Origin: Dolomitihabitans soli
GTDB taxonomy: Bacteria > Actinomycetota > Actinomycetes > Streptosporangiales > Streptosporangiaceae
Length of the DNA stretch: 64,000 bases
Assembly (NCBI RefSeq): GCF_022213955.1
Contig: NZ_JAKNTW010000001.1
Span: forward strand, 372,001-436,000
Reading direction: 5' to 3'
A model generated the notes under the pieces. That model ran no database searches. It saw only the letters and a list, made by a program, of their open reading frames with translations, and was not told the origin of the DNA. Made by a program: the position numbers and the translations under genes. Positions 8,616 to 17,059 of the stretch are shown here, in pieces (the first letter of the stretch is position 1; the number at the start of each line of letters is the position of its first letter).

Positions 8616-9807
8616 GAACGTCGGTGAGCTGGTCCACGGCCCACCCGAGATCCTCCTGGGAGACCACGATGGGCGGCGCGAACCGGATCGTGGAGCCGTG
8701 GGTGTCCTTGATGAGCACGCCGCGCCGCATCAGGGCCTCGCAGATCTCCCGGCCGGTCGCCAGGGACGGATCGATGTCGACCCCCGCCCACAGCCCGCGT
8801 CCGCGCACCGTCACGACCCCGTGGCCGATCAGCGCGCGCAGCCGCTCGTGCAACAGCGCGCCCAGCTCACGGGCACGGGCCTGATACTCGCCGGTGCTCA
8901 GCAGATCGATGACGGCGATGCCGACCGCGCAGGCCAGCGGATTGCCGCCGAAGGTCGAGCCGTGCTGCCCCGGCTTGAGCACGCCCAGCACGCCGGCGTC
9001 GGCCGCCACCGCCGAGACGGGCACCACCCCGCCGCCCAGCGCCTTCCCCAGGACGTACATGTCGGGCACCACGCCCTCGTGGTCGCAGGCGAACGTCTCA
9101 CCGGTACGGCCCAGCCCCGACTGCACCTCGTCGGCGATGAACAGCACGTTGTTCTCCGTGCAGATCTCCCTGATCTGGCCCAGATATCCGTCGGGCGGGA
9201 CCAGCACGCCCGCCTCGCCCTGGATCGGCTCGATCAGCACGGCGACGGTGGTGTCGTCGATCGCCTCCCTGACCGCGTCGGCCGAGCCGTACTTCACGAT
9301 CCGGAAGCCGGGCGCGTAGGGGCCGAAGCCGTCGCGGGCGGCCGGGTCGGTGGAGAAGCCCACGATGGTCGTGGTGCGGCCGTGGAAGTTGTCCTCGGCG
9401 ACGATGATCGTGGCCTGCCCGTCGGGCACGCCCTTGACCTCGTAGCCCCACTTGCGGGCCACCTTGATCGCGGTCTCGACGGCCTCGGCACCGGTGTTCA
9501 TCGGCAGGACCATGTCCTTGCCGGTGAGGTCGCCGAGTCCGGCGCAGAAGTCCGCGAACTGGTCGTGGAAGAAGGCGCGGCTGGTCAGGGTCAGCCGGTC
9601 GAGCTGATCGCGGGCCGCCTGGAGGATCTTCGGGTTGCCGTGGCCGAAGTTCAGCGAGGAGTAGCCCGCCAGGCAGTCGAGGTACCGCTTGCCCTCGACG
9701 TCGGTGAGCCAGGCCCCGGTGGCCTCGTGGATCACCACGGGCAGCGGGTGGTAGTTGTGCGCGCTTCTGCGCTCGCTCAGCTCGATGAGCTCGCTCGACT
9801 TGCTCAT
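8581..9807 (-). CDS. rocD: Ornithine aminotransferase
   Basis: 408 residues of the class III aminotransferase family. The PLP lysine lies in VLGKALGGG, the cofactor-binding Asp in IADEVQSG, and the N-terminus LDCLAGYSSLNFGHGNP is typical of ornithine-oxo-acid transaminases. It converts ornithine plus 2-oxoglutarate to glutamate-5-semialdehyde and glutamate. The ATG at 9807 is preferred to an upstream in-frame ATG because it overlaps the ddaH stop as ATGA. Together with the preceding hydrolase it forms a short arginine or methylarginine to ornithine-type catabolic pair. Its 3' end overlaps the convergent phosphoesterase gene. Confidence 0.9.
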   Translation of the reverse strand: MSKSSELIELSERRSAHNYHPLPVVIHEATGAWLTDVEGKRYLDCLAGYSSLNFGHGNPKILQAARDQLDRLTLTSRAFFHDQFADFCAGLGDLTGKDMVLPMNTGAEAVETAIKVARKWGYEVKGVPDGQATIIVAEDNFHGRTTTIVGFSTDPAARDGFGPYAPGFRIVKYGSADAVREAIDDTTVAVLIEPIQGEAGVLVPPDGYLGQIREICTENNVLFIADEVQSGLGRTGETFACDHEGVVPDMYVLGKALGGGVVPVSAVAADAGVLGVLKPGQHGSTFGGNPLACAVGIAVIDLLSTGEYQARARELGALLHERLRALIGHGVVTVRGRGLWAGVDIDPSLATGREICEALMRRGVLIKDTHGSTIRFAPPIVVSQEDLGWAVDQLTDVLTEFAGRAVPA

Positions 9808-10604
9808 GTCCGGATCTCCAGGGTGCAGCACTTGGGGCCGCCGCCGGCCTTGCGCAGTTCGGACATCTCCACCGGGATCACGTTGAACCCCCGGCGCTTG
9901 ACGTCGAGCTGCAGGTCAGCGGCCTCACTATTGATAATCACATTCTTTCCGTCACTGACGGCGTTGAGTCCCAGGAATTCCGCGTCGCCCGGGGAGGCGA
10001 TCACCGCGTCGGGGAACAGGCGCCGCAGCACCTCCCTGCTCCCCGTGGAGAACGCCTCCGGAAGGTAGGCGATGTTCCGCCCGTCCAGCGGGAACAACGC
10101 GGTGTCCAGGTGGTAGTAGCGCGGGTCGACGAGCTGGAGGGTGATCACGGGCCGCCCGAGGAACTCCTGCGCCTCCCGGTGCGCGGCCGGGTCGGTGCGG
10201 AAGCCGGTGCCCGCGAGCACCAGGTCGTCGAGGGTGAGGAAGTCGCCCTCGCCCTCGTTGGTGAACGCGGCCTCGACGACCCGGTGGAAGCCGTGTTCGG
10301 CGAACCACCGCAGGTAGGCGGCGCCCTCCGGGGCTCGCTCCGGGTGGGTGAAGCGGGCGCCGTAGACGTTGCCGTCCACGACCAGTGCGCCGTTCGCCGC
10401 GAACACCATGTCGGGCAGCCCGTCGACCGGGTCGATGAGGCTGACGGTGTGCCCGAGCTCCTCGTAGGCGGCCTTGAGCCGCTCCCACTGGCTGACGGCG
10501 AGGTCCCGGTCGGCGCCGGCCTCCGGATCCATCCAGGGGTTGATCGCGTACTTCACCGCGAAGTAGTCGGGCCGACACATTAAGTAGTGCCTGGTCTGCG
10601 GCAT
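9804..10604 (-). CDS. ddaH: Arginine/dimethylarginine hydrolase of the amidinotransferase fold (DDAH-like)
   Basis: 266 residues. The guanidine-modifying fold is shown by FAANGALVV and TNEGEGDFL (acidic substrate-binding residues), the catalytic His in YYHLDTALF, and a C-terminal nucleophilic Cys in GGGPKCCTLE. These are the Cys-His-acid features of DDAH, which gives citrulline and dimethylamine. Arginine dihydrolases share the same core, so the exact substrate is not proven. The ATG at 10604 has GGAG about 10 nt upstream. The stop overlaps the rocD start by 4 bp, and an Lrp-type regulator gene lies immediately upstream on the same strand. Confidence 0.75.
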   Translation of the reverse strand: MPQTRHYLMCRPDYFAVKYAINPWMDPEAGADRDLAVSQWERLKAAYEELGHTVSLIDPVDGLPDMVFAANGALVVDGNVYGARFTHPERAPEGAAYLRWFAEHGFHRVVEAAFTNEGEGDFLTLDDLVLAGTGFRTDPAAHREAQEFLGRPVITLQLVDPRYYHLDTALFPLDGRNIAYLPEAFSTGSREVLRRLFPDAVIASPGDAEFLGLNAVSDGKNVIINSEAADLQLDVKRRGFNVIPVEMSELRKAGGGPKCCTLEIRT

Positions 10605-10646
10605 GGGTCGCTCCGTTGCGAAGTGCTGATCGGGGATTCGAGACTC

Positions 10647-10675
10647 AGCTTAAGAACCGCGTTTGCGCAGGCCAA
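10647..10675 (-). promoter_or_regulatory. Candidate promoter of the ddaH-rocD pair
   Basis: On the minus strand TTGGCC (10670-10675) is followed after 17 bp by TAAGCT (10647-10652), about 43 nt before the ddaH ATG. The intervening TGCGCAAACGCG is partly palindromic and could be a binding site for the neighbouring Lrp protein. Spacing is ideal, but the -35 matches only its first half well. Confidence 0.4.
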
Positions 10676-10715
10676 GTGGGCGATATTGCGTCATGGCGCG
10701 GATCGGTTGCGTTGT

Positions 10716-11177
10716 TCAGCCGATCTGCGGCGATCCGTTGACGAGACGCGTGAGAACGACCGCGCTCTTGGTCCTGACCACGAACGGCTCGGCGGCTATG
10801 CGCTCGATGAGCTGCTCGACATGGCGCATGTCGGTGGCCCTGATGTGCAACAACGCGTCCGCCTCTCCGGTGACCGTGCAGGCCGAGATCACCTCCGGAT
10901 GCCGGGCCACGGCGACTCCGATCTCCGCGGGGGAGGTCTTTCCCCTGCAGAACAGCTCGACGTACGCCTCGGTGGTCCAGCCGAGGGCACGAGGCTCGAT
11001 TCTGGCTGTGAATCCGGTGATCGCACCCGTCTCCCTCAGCCGGTCTACCCGGCGCTTGACCGCCGAGGCGGACAGACCCACCTGATGCCCGATGTCGGCG
11101 TAGGTGGCACGCGCGTCGTCGACGAGCGCCCCGATGATGGCTCTGTCGAGCCCGTCCAAGTCCACAGTGCCTGTCAT
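10716..11177 (-). CDS. Lrp/AsnC-family transcriptional regulator
   Basis: 153 residues: an N-terminal helix-turn-helix (IGHQVGLSASAVKRRVDRLRETGAI, residues about 30-55, quoted in part) followed by the RAM ligand-binding domain with CTVTGEADALLHIRATD. Such proteins sense amino acids and control nearby catabolic genes. The gene is directly upstream of ddaH-rocD on the same strand with a 111-bp gap holding a candidate promoter, so control of arginine/ornithine breakdown is the obvious inference. An intrinsic terminator separates it from the upstream operon. Confidence 0.9.
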   Translation of the reverse strand: MTGTVDLDGLDRAIIGALVDDARATYADIGHQVGLSASAVKRRVDRLRETGAITGFTARIEPRALGWTTEAYVELFCRGKTSPAEIGVAVARHPEVISACTVTGEADALLHIRATDMRHVEQLIERIAAEPFVVRTKSAVVLTRLVNGSPQIG

Positions 11178-11184
11178 AGCCGAA

Positions 11185-11214
11185 AAGGGGGCCGCGTGGA
11201 AACGCGACCCCCTT
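11185..11214 (-). terminator. Intrinsic terminator of the phosphatidyltransferase operon
   Basis: Arms AAGGGGG-C-CGCGT and ACGCG-A-CCCCCTT form a hairpin with a four-base loop and one mismatch. Read on the minus strand it ends in CCCCCTTTTC, giving a short U tract. It lies 14 bp after the stop of the 237-residue membrane-protein gene. Confidence 0.75.
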
Positions 11215-11228
11215 GCCCGGACCGACCG

Positions 11229-11942
11229 TCAGGCGCGCTCGGTCTCCCCGGTGGCCTGTTCCTGCGCCTCCTCGGGCGACTGTTCGAGGTCGTCGGACTC
11301 CTGGCCGCGCGCGGACTCCTTGTCCAGGCGCACCCAGCTCGTCACGCTCTCGATGGCGAACAGCACGCCGAGGTACAGCGTGAGGGCGCCGATGACCCAG
11401 GGGGCCCAGCCGAGCGCGGCGCCCGCGCCGATCAGCAGCAGGCGCACCTCCCAGCCGAGGCCCGCCATGAACACCCAGGAGGGCGGCCAGATGCGCTGTC
11501 TGGTCCGGTAGACCGTGTCGTAGGTGTGATAGCCCACCACGTAGAGCAGCACGAACAGCAGCCATCTGGGCGCGTCGGCGGCGATGCCGACGAGCAGGAT
11601 CACCAGGAACTCGGTGCCCCTGATGAGCGGCGGCATCAGCCAGTCGAACCTGCCCAGGTGGTCGCGCGCCGCGGTCGGCACCACCAGGACCACCATGACC
11701 AGCACGGGGACCAGCAGGACGGGACCCGGCTCCAGCACGCCCGCGACACCCAGCGCGGCGATCACCACCAGCGCGACGAGCGCGGCGGGCACCGGCGGGA
11801 GCCCCCGGCCCAGCACCCCGCGCAGCGCCGCGACCAGCGGCCCGTCGTCGCGGTACGCGAGCAGTCTCGCGGTCTGGATTCGGCGCCGCTCCTCGTCGGG
11901 ATCGGGCGCGGGCAGTGCGTCGGTCTGCGGCTGGGTGATCAT
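11229..11942 (-). CDS. Membrane protein paired with the phosphatidyltransferase (DUF5941-like)
   Basis: 237 residues. After about 50 cytoplasmic residues there are four to five hydrophobic stretches, among them ALVALVVIAALGVAGVL, LLVPVLVMVVLVVP, FLVILLVGIA and LLFVLLYVVGYHTY. The C-terminus is acidic and charged (residues about 205-237). I recall this family as DUF5941, often fused to a CDP-alcohol phosphatidyltransferase in other actinomycetes; that recollection needs checking. Here it is a separate gene whose ATG overlaps the phosphatidyltransferase stop by 4 bp, which supports a joint membrane complex in lipid or phospho-alcohol synthesis. Confidence 0.65.
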   Translation of the reverse strand: MITQPQTDALPAPDPDEERRRIQTARLLAYRDDGPLVAALRGVLGRGLPPVPAALVALVVIAALGVAGVLEPGPVLLVPVLVMVVLVVPTAARDHLGRFDWLMPPLIRGTEFLVILLVGIAADAPRWLLFVLLYVVGYHTYDTVYRTRQRIWPPSWVFMAGLGWEVRLLLIGAGAALGWAPWVIGALTLYLGVLFAIESVTSWVRLDKESARGQESDDLEQSPEEAQEQATGETERA

Positions 11943-13513
11943 GCGAGAGACCTCATCAGACGTCCGGTGAGCGTGTAGGCGAAGGCGACGGAACCCCAGA
12001 TGATGAGCGTGAGGAAGGTGACCCGCGGCTCGAAGAAGGCCGCCGTGATCGCGATCGCGCCGAACCGCTCGCCGATGGGGAACACGATCATCTTGCGCGC
12101 CCAGTGGACCGGGCGGTACTTGCCGGCCTTGGTCCACATCTTGAGCAGGCCGCGCACCCCGGTGGACCGGGCGGCCTTGCGCTCTTCGAGCGCGCTGCGC
12201 AGCTCGGTGTCCGGGCTGACGGTCAGGGCCAGCGAGGGCAACGGCACGGGTTTCTTGTTGCGCCGGTTGGCCGCGCCGAAGGAGAAGTCGAGCAGGTGCT
12301 TGATCGACTGCAGGCTCAGCGCGATGAGCGCCAGGGTCCACACGTCGTCCTGCCCGGCCACGGCGGCGCCGATCGCCAGACCGGCGAAGACGACGTACTC
12401 CTTGAACCGGTCGAAGGTGGCGTCCAGCCACGCGCCCAGCACGCCGAACTTGCGGGCGTACCTCGCCACCTGGCCGTCGACGCAGTCGAAGACGAAGGCG
12501 AAGTAGATGAGCACCGCGCCGGAAACGGCCCCGGTCCTGGTGCCCGTGGCGAAGCAGGCCGCGGCCGCCACGCCCAGGAAGATCGAGATCAGTGTGACCT
12601 GGTTGGGCGACAGCCCTCGGCGGGCCGCCCAGCGGGCGATGTAACGCGAGTAGGTGCTGACGAAGTAGGTGGTGAAGAAGCCGTCGGCCCCCTTGACCGC
12701 GTTGTTCAGCTTGGCCCGGTCCTCGTTGTACTCCGCCATCGCGGCCTGGGCCTCGTCGGCGATCTCCTGGGAGGGGACGCGGGCGTAGAACAGGTCACGC
12801 CGGCCGCGGATGCCGACCGAGACGCCGCGCCGTACGAGGCACAGCACGAGGAGCTGGAGCAGGTCGTCGTCCTCGCCGAGCAGATGGGCCATGTCGGCCA
12901 GCTCGCGGGCGGCCTCGGCCAGCGTGGGGGCGTGCTTGTGGTGCAGGTGGAGCGGTCCCAGCAGGATCGCGTTGGGGCGGGTCACCGCGTGGTAGGCGGA
13001 GCCGACCGAGATGACCCGCGACTTGCCGATCCTGGTGCGGACCGGCAGTCCCTCGTGGACGTGGTCGCCGATCTCGGGCTCGGCCTCGTCGATGGGGACG
13101 TAGTCTTCGGCGTCGATCACCACCCGTTCGCCGTTCTCATCCACCGGCTTGGGTTCCTTGGCGGTCAGCGCAAGGGCGCCGCGCTTGGATTTGGTGAGCT
13201 GGTAGATCAGCTCGTCGTGGATCAGTGAGTCGGCGGGCAGGATGAAGAGGTTCTCCGTGGCGTGCTCGACCGCGTCGGCCAGCGCCCGCAGGTCGCCGGC
13301 CAGGTCGGACGTCTCGATGAGCGAACCGGGATAACCCCGGTAGTCGGCCGCGTACTCGGCGCGGGCGATGGTGACGGGCTGGGGATCCAGCGAGGCGATC
13401 TGGCCGTGCAGGCGGCCGGTGACCGTCGGGGAACCCGGCAGAGCCGCCAGAAGCGGCCGGCCGGCGGAGGGATTCGGGCTGGGGGATGAGCCCAGCAGGA
13501 CCACGCGGGTCAT
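11939..13513 (-). CDS. CDP-alcohol phosphatidyltransferase with N-terminal nucleotidyltransferase-like domain
   Basis: 524 residues. The C-terminal half carries the full family signature D-G-x2-A-R-x8-G-x3-D-x3-D in DGQVARYARKFGVLGAWLD plus ATFD. It is surrounded by transmembrane segments such as VTLISIFLGVAAAACFATG and LIYFAFVFDC. The N-terminal about 270 residues are soluble and contain LFILPADSLIHDELIY, reminiscent of nucleotidyltransferase folds. The architecture therefore recalls bifunctional cytidylyltransferase/phosphotransferases such as IPCT-DIPPS, but no clear G-x-G-x-R loop is present. It should transfer a phospho-alcohol from a CDP donor at the membrane; the acceptor is unknown. 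It starts divergently from recO. Confidence 0.75.
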   Translation of the reverse strand: MTRVVLLGSSPSPNPSAGRPLLAALPGSPTVTGRLHGQIASLDPQPVTIARAEYAADYRGYPGSLIETSDLAGDLRALADAVEHATENLFILPADSLIHDELIYQLTKSKRGALALTAKEPKPVDENGERVVIDAEDYVPIDEAEPEIGDHVHEGLPVRTRIGKSRVISVGSAYHAVTRPNAILLGPLHLHHKHAPTLAEAARELADMAHLLGEDDDLLQLLVLCLVRRGVSVGIRGRRDLFYARVPSQEIADEAQAAMAEYNEDRAKLNNAVKGADGFFTTYFVSTYSRYIARWAARRGLSPNQVTLISIFLGVAAAACFATGTRTGAVSGAVLIYFAFVFDCVDGQVARYARKFGVLGAWLDATFDRFKEYVVFAGLAIGAAVAGQDDVWTLALIALSLQSIKHLLDFSFGAANRRNKKPVPLPSLALTVSPDTELRSALEERKAARSTGVRGLLKMWTKAGKYRPVHWARKMIVFPIGERFGAIAITAAFFEPRVTFLTLIIWGSVAFAYTLTGRLMRSLA

Positions 13514-13596
13514 GACACCCTTTCAGGCAGCGTGCAGGGTCGGTAAACCGTGGCGTGGGTGAGTTCGCCAAGGGGCAAAGTCTAGTGACCCTATGG

Positions 13597-13614
13597 TCAA
13601 GTAAGTCCACTTGA
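13597..13614. promoter_or_regulatory. 18-bp inverted repeat in the divergent recO promoter region
   Basis: TCAAGT-AAGTCC-ACTTGA is a perfect 6-bp inverted repeat with a 6-bp spacer, midway between the phosphatidyltransferase and recO starts. Geometry fits a dimeric repressor site controlling one or both genes. No cognate regulator is adjacent. Confidence 0.35.
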
Positions 13615-13648
13615 GGTTTACCCGTGATTCATCCGCTACCCGCACTCC

Positions 13649-13654
13649 TAGACT
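13649..13654 (+). promoter_or_regulatory. -10 element of recO, probably leaderless
   Basis: TAGACT matches the actinobacterial TANNNT -10 consensus and ends exactly 6 nt before the recO GTG. There is no Shine-Dalgarno in the gap, so transcription probably begins at or next to the start codon. No good -35 hexamer is visible. Confidence 0.5.
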
Positions 13655-13660
13655 GAGCAG

Positions 13661-14389
13661 GTGAGTCTTTACCGTGACGAAGGCGTCGTGCTGCGCACGC
13701 AGAAGCTGGGCGAGGCCGATCGCATCGTCACGATCCTCACCAAACGCACCGGAAAAGTGCGCGCGGTGGCCAAGGGCGTGCGCCGCACCACGTCGCGGTT
13801 CGGCGCCCGGCTCGAACCCTTCACCCACGTCGACCTGCAGCTCCACGTGGGCCGGTCGCTCGACGTGGTCACCCAGGCCGAGACCCTGCGGCCGTACGGC
13901 GAGGCGCTCATCGCCGACTATCCCCGCTACACCTCGGGCAGCGCGATGCTGGAGACCGCCGACCGGCTGACCGTGGGGGAGAAGGAGCCGGCGCTACGGC
14001 AGTTCCTGCTGCTGATCGGCGGGCTGCGCACCCTGGTGGAGGGAAATCACGAGGCCCGGTTGGTCCTCGACGCCTACTTCCTGCGTTCGCTGGCCGTCGC
14101 GGGATACGCGCCCGCGCTGGAGTCGTGCGCCCGCTGCTCGGCCCAGTCCGTGCGGGCCTTCGCCATCGTGGCCGGCGGCGTGGTGTGCGGCGCGTGCCGG
14201 CCCGCCGGAGCCGCCGTCCCCGCCGCGGAGACGCTCGCGCTGATGGTCGCCCTGCTGCGCGGCGACTGGCCGTCCGCCGACGCCTCCGAATCCCGGCACC
14301 GCACCGAGTGCAGCGGGCTGGTCGCCGCATACCTGCAATGGCACATCGAGCACGGCATACGCTCTCTTCGGCACGTCGAGCGAGTCTGA
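13661..14389 (+). CDS. recO: DNA repair protein RecO
   Basis: 242 residues starting [23 protein letters not shown], the OB-fold N-terminus of RecO. The C-terminal domain has a zinc-knuckle arrangement, CARC near residue 157 and CGAC near residue 179. RecO anneals DNA and loads RecA with RecR during gap repair. The order recO-uppS is conserved in actinobacteria. The GTG start lacks a Shine-Dalgarno and fits leaderless translation. Confidence 0.95.
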   Translation: MSLYRDEGVVLRTQKLGEADRIVTILTKRTGKVRAVAKGVRRTTSRFGARLEPFTHVDLQLHVGRSLDVVTQAETLRPYGEALIADYPRYTSGSAMLETADRLTVGEKEPALRQFLLLIGGLRTLVEGNHEARLVLDAYFLRSLAVAGYAPALESCARCSAQSVRAFAIVAGGVVCGACRPAGAAVPAAETLALMVALLRGDWPSADASESRHRTECSGLVAAYLQWHIEHGIRSLRHVERV

Positions 14390-14408
14390 CCTTCGAAGGA
14401 GCACCAGG

Positions 14409-15185
14409 GTGAACGTCCGTCCTCCCACTCCCCACCCGTCGGGGGCGACCCCGCCACCGATCCCGCGTGACCTGGTGCCCAGGCACGTGGCGATCGTGAT
14501 GGACGGCAACGGACGGTGGGCCAAGGCCCGCAACCTGCCGCGCACGGAGGGCCACAAGGCGGGAGAGGCGTCCCTGTTCGACGTGATCGAGGGGGCGGTC
14601 GAGCTCGGCGTCCCCTACCTCTCGGCCTACGCCTTCTCCACGGAGAACTGGAAGCGGTCCCCCGACGAGGTGCGCTTCCTGATGGGCTTCAACCGCGATG
14701 TGATCCGCCGCCGCCGCGACGAGCTCCACGCGCTGGGCGTACGGGTGCGCTGGGCGGGACGGCCGGGGCGGCTGTGGAAGAGCGTGATCAAGGAGCTGCA
14801 GGACGCCGAGGAGATGACCCGCGACAACCGGGTCCTGACCCTGCAGTTCTGCGTCAACTACGGCGGCCGCGCGGAGATCATCGACGCCGCGGCCCGCTTG
14901 GCGCAGGACATCGCGGCCGGCCGGGTCCGCCCCGACAAGATCAGCGAGAAGATCTTCCACCGCTACCTCGACGAGCCCGAGATCCCCGACGTCGACCTTT
15001 TCGTCCGGTCCTCGGGGGAGCAGCGCTTCTCCAACTTCCTGCTGTGGCAGTCGGCCTACGCGGAGATGGTCTTCCTCAACCAGCTGTGGCCGGACTTCGA
15101 CCGCCGCGACCTGTGGGAGGCGTGTGAGATCTACGCCAAGCGCGACCGCAGGTACGGCGGGGCCCTGCCCAACCAGGTGGGCTGA
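14409..15185 (+). CDS. uppS: Isoprenyl transferase (undecaprenyl diphosphate synthase)
   Basis: 258 residues of the cis-prenyltransferase family. The diphosphate-binding loop is [16 protein letters not shown], with the catalytic Asp in [18 protein letters not shown] and the C-terminal [16 protein letters not shown] complete the active site. It elongates a short allylic diphosphate with isopentenyl diphosphate in cis to make the polyprenyl carrier for cell-wall precursors. Actinobacteria often have two paralogues of different chain length, and this sequence does not reveal which one it is. GAAGGAG precedes the GTG start, 19 bp after recO. Confidence 0.93.
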   Translation: MNVRPPTPHPSGATPPPIPRDLVPRHVAIVMDGNGRWAKARNLPRTEGHKAGEASLFDVIEGAVELGVPYLSAYAFSTENWKRSPDEVRFLMGFNRDVIRRRRDELHALGVRVRWAGRPGRLWKSVIKELQDAEEMTRDNRVLTLQFCVNYGGRAEIIDAAARLAQDIAAGRVRPDKISEKIFHRYLDEPEIPDVDLFVRSSGEQRFSNFLLWQSAYAEMVFLNQLWPDFDRRDLWEACEIYAKRDRRYGGALPNQVG

Positions 15186-15191
15186 GCGCCC

Positions 15192-15740
15192 TCAGGCGCG
15201 GCGTCTGGCCCGGTAGGCGGCCACGTGCATGCGGTTCCCGCAGGTACGGCTGTCGCAGTAGACGCGGGAGCGGTTGCGCGACTCGTCGACGAACACGTGG
15301 TCGCAGTCGGGCGCCGAGCAGGTGCGCAGCCGCTCCCACTCACCCTCCACGAGGAGGTGGGCGAGCGCGATCCCGCAGTCGGCCGCCAGGTGCTCGGCGA
15401 TCGAGGAGCCCGGCGCGAAGTAGTGCACGTGCAGCGGATGACCGTCGTGCTCGGCCAGCCGGGGGGTCATCCTGGTCTCGCTGAGCAGCGTGTTCAGGCG
15501 GATGACCGCGGTGGCCTGGTCGGGCGCGGTGAAGACGTGGAAGAAGGCCTCGCGCAGCGTGCGGACCTGCGCCACGTCCTCGGCCGCCAGCGCCTCGATG
15601 CCGCTCACCTGTCTCCGCTCGACCAACTCCTGGAGTTGACCGGTGTCGGCCAGCGCTTCGTCCCCGCCGGTCGAGGGGGAAGTGTTGATCAGATCCACCA
15701 CCGTGGCGAGCGAGTGCACCATGTCATGGCCGAATGGCAT
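15192..15740 (-). CDS. CGNR zinc-finger protein
   Basis: 182 residues. The C-terminal CGNR finger is clear: CSAPDCDHVFVDESRNRSR, then YCDSRTCGNRMHVAAYRARR. The N-terminal about 130 residues are the helical stress-response-like domain usual for this family. These are presumed DNA-binding regulators with unknown ligands. ATG 15740 is chosen because AGGAG sits 7-11 nt upstream; an in-frame extension to 15815 lacks a site. The gene is convergent with uppS (6-bp gap) and 99 bp downstream of zur on the same strand. Confidence 0.88.
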   Translation of the reverse strand: MPFGHDMVHSLATVVDLINTSPSTGGDEALADTGQLQELVERRQVSGIEALAAEDVAQVRTLREAFFHVFTAPDQATAVIRLNTLLSETRMTPRLAEHDGHPLHVHYFAPGSSIAEHLAADCGIALAHLLVEGEWERLRTCSAPDCDHVFVDESRNRSRVYCDSRTCGNRMHVAAYRARRRA

Positions 15741-15839
15741 GTCGACTCCTGTCGGGGCCCTGTTCTGGCGTGTCGTGAAGCGTACAACTCCCCCGTGGCC
15801 CACGGGACCACCCACGTGGGCCCGGACCTCGTGACCGGC

Positions 15840-16229
15840 TCAGCCCGCCTTGATCGCGGCCGCACACGACGCGCATGTGCCGAAGACCTCCACGGTGTGG
15901 GTGATGTCGCTGAAACCGTGCTCCCCGCCCACCGTCTCGGCCCAGCGCTCGACGGCGGGGCCCGCCACCTCGACCGTACGGCCGCACCGGCGGCACACCA
16001 GGTGGTGGTGATGGTCTCCGCTCGCGCAGGCCCGGTAGACGGCCTCGCCGTCGTCGGTGCGCAGCACGTCTACCTGGCCGGTGTCGGCGAGCGCCTGCAG
16101 CGCGCGGTAGACCGTGGTGAGCCCGATCTTGGCGCCGTCGGCCCGCATCTCGGCATAGACGTCCTGCGCGCTGCGGAAACCCTCGCTCTGGCGAAGGATG
16201 TCGTGCACGGCATCTCGGCGGTTGCTCAT
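15840..16229 (-). CDS. zur: Zinc uptake regulator, Fur family
   Basis: 129 residues. The winged helix (KIGLTTVYRALQAL) is followed by the metal-sensing segment GDHHHHLVCRRCGRTVEV and a second CxxC (FGTCASC). The two CxxC pairs form the structural zinc site of the Fur fold. Zur rather than Fur is inferred because the ATG overlaps the stop of znuB by 4 bp and the operon promoter contains a Zur-type box. Zinc-loaded Zur would repress its own operon, giving negative feedback. Confidence 0.92.
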   Translation of the reverse strand: MSNRRDAVHDILRQSEGFRSAQDVYAEMRADGAKIGLTTVYRALQALADTGQVDVLRTDDGEAVYRACASGDHHHHLVCRRCGRTVEVAGPAVERWAETVGGEHGFSDITHTVEVFGTCASCAAAIKAG

Positions 16230-17059
16230 CGAGTCGACTCCCGGGTTCGGCTTCGGCGTACGAATGTACCGACACCGAGGGCCAGGGCGAACCCCGCGAG
16301 CGCGAGAAGCACGATCGCCGCGCCGGGCGCCACGTTCACGTAGAACGTGTAGCTCAGCCCGCCGACCGTCGCCACCACGCCGAAGGCCATCGCCAGCGCG
16401 AGCGTCGTACGGAAGCCGCGGGTGAGCTGCTGGCTGGCCGCCACCGGCACGACCATGAGCGCGCTGACGAGCAGCAACCCCACGACGCGCATCGCCACGA
16501 CCACGGTCAGCGCCGCCGTGACCGCGATGAGCAGGCTCAGGAACCGCACGGGCAGGCCGCTCGCCTTGGCGACCTCCTCGTCCTGGCAGAGCACGAACAG
16601 CTCCCGGCCGAAGATCGCGACGACGGCGAGCACCCCCGCGCTCAGCGCGCCGATGATCCAGAGGTCCTGCGTGGTGACGCTGCTGATCGAGCCGAACAGG
16701 TAGGACATCAGCGTCGCGTTGCTGCCGTTGTCGGACAGCCCGATGAGCAGCACGCCACCGGCGATGCCGCCGTAGAAGAGCAGGGCGAGGGCCACGTCGC
16801 CACCCGTCCTGCCGCGTTCGCGTACCAGCTCGATGGCGACGGCCCCGAGTATCGCGACCACCACGGCGGTGAGCACGGGGGCGGTGCCGGTGAGGAAGCC
16901 GAGCGCCACGCCGGTGAGCGCCACGTGCCCGATCCCGTCGCCGAGCAGGGCCAGGCGGCGCTGGACGATGAAGGTGCCGACGGCGGGCGCGGCCAGGCCG
17001 ACGAGCAGCGCGGCGATCAGCGCCCGCTGCATGATGGGGAACTGCAGGAGCTCAAGCAC
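16226..17059 (-). CDS. znuB: Zinc ABC transporter permease
   Basis: 277 residues with eight or so hydrophobic helices of the ABC-3 permease family, for example ALIAALLVGLAAPAVGTFIV and VGLLLVSALMVVPVAASQQL. The latter is the conserved cytoplasmic coupling region. It forms the membrane channel for zinc delivered by ZnuA. The start overlaps znuC by 8 bp and the end overlaps zur by 4 bp, so the three genes are one transcript. Confidence 0.92.
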   Translation of the reverse strand: MLELLQFPIMQRALIAALLVGLAAPAVGTFIVQRRLALLGDGIGHVALTGVALGFLTGTAPVLTAVVVAILGAVAIELVRERGRTGGDVALALLFYGGIAGGVLLIGLSDNGSNATLMSYLFGSISSVTTQDLWIIGALSAGVLAVVAIFGRELFVLCQDEEVAKASGLPVRFLSLLIAVTAALTVVVAMRVVGLLLVSALMVVPVAASQQLTRGFRTTLALAMAFGVVATVGGLSYTFYVNVAPGAAIVLLALAGFALALGVGTFVRRSRTRESTR

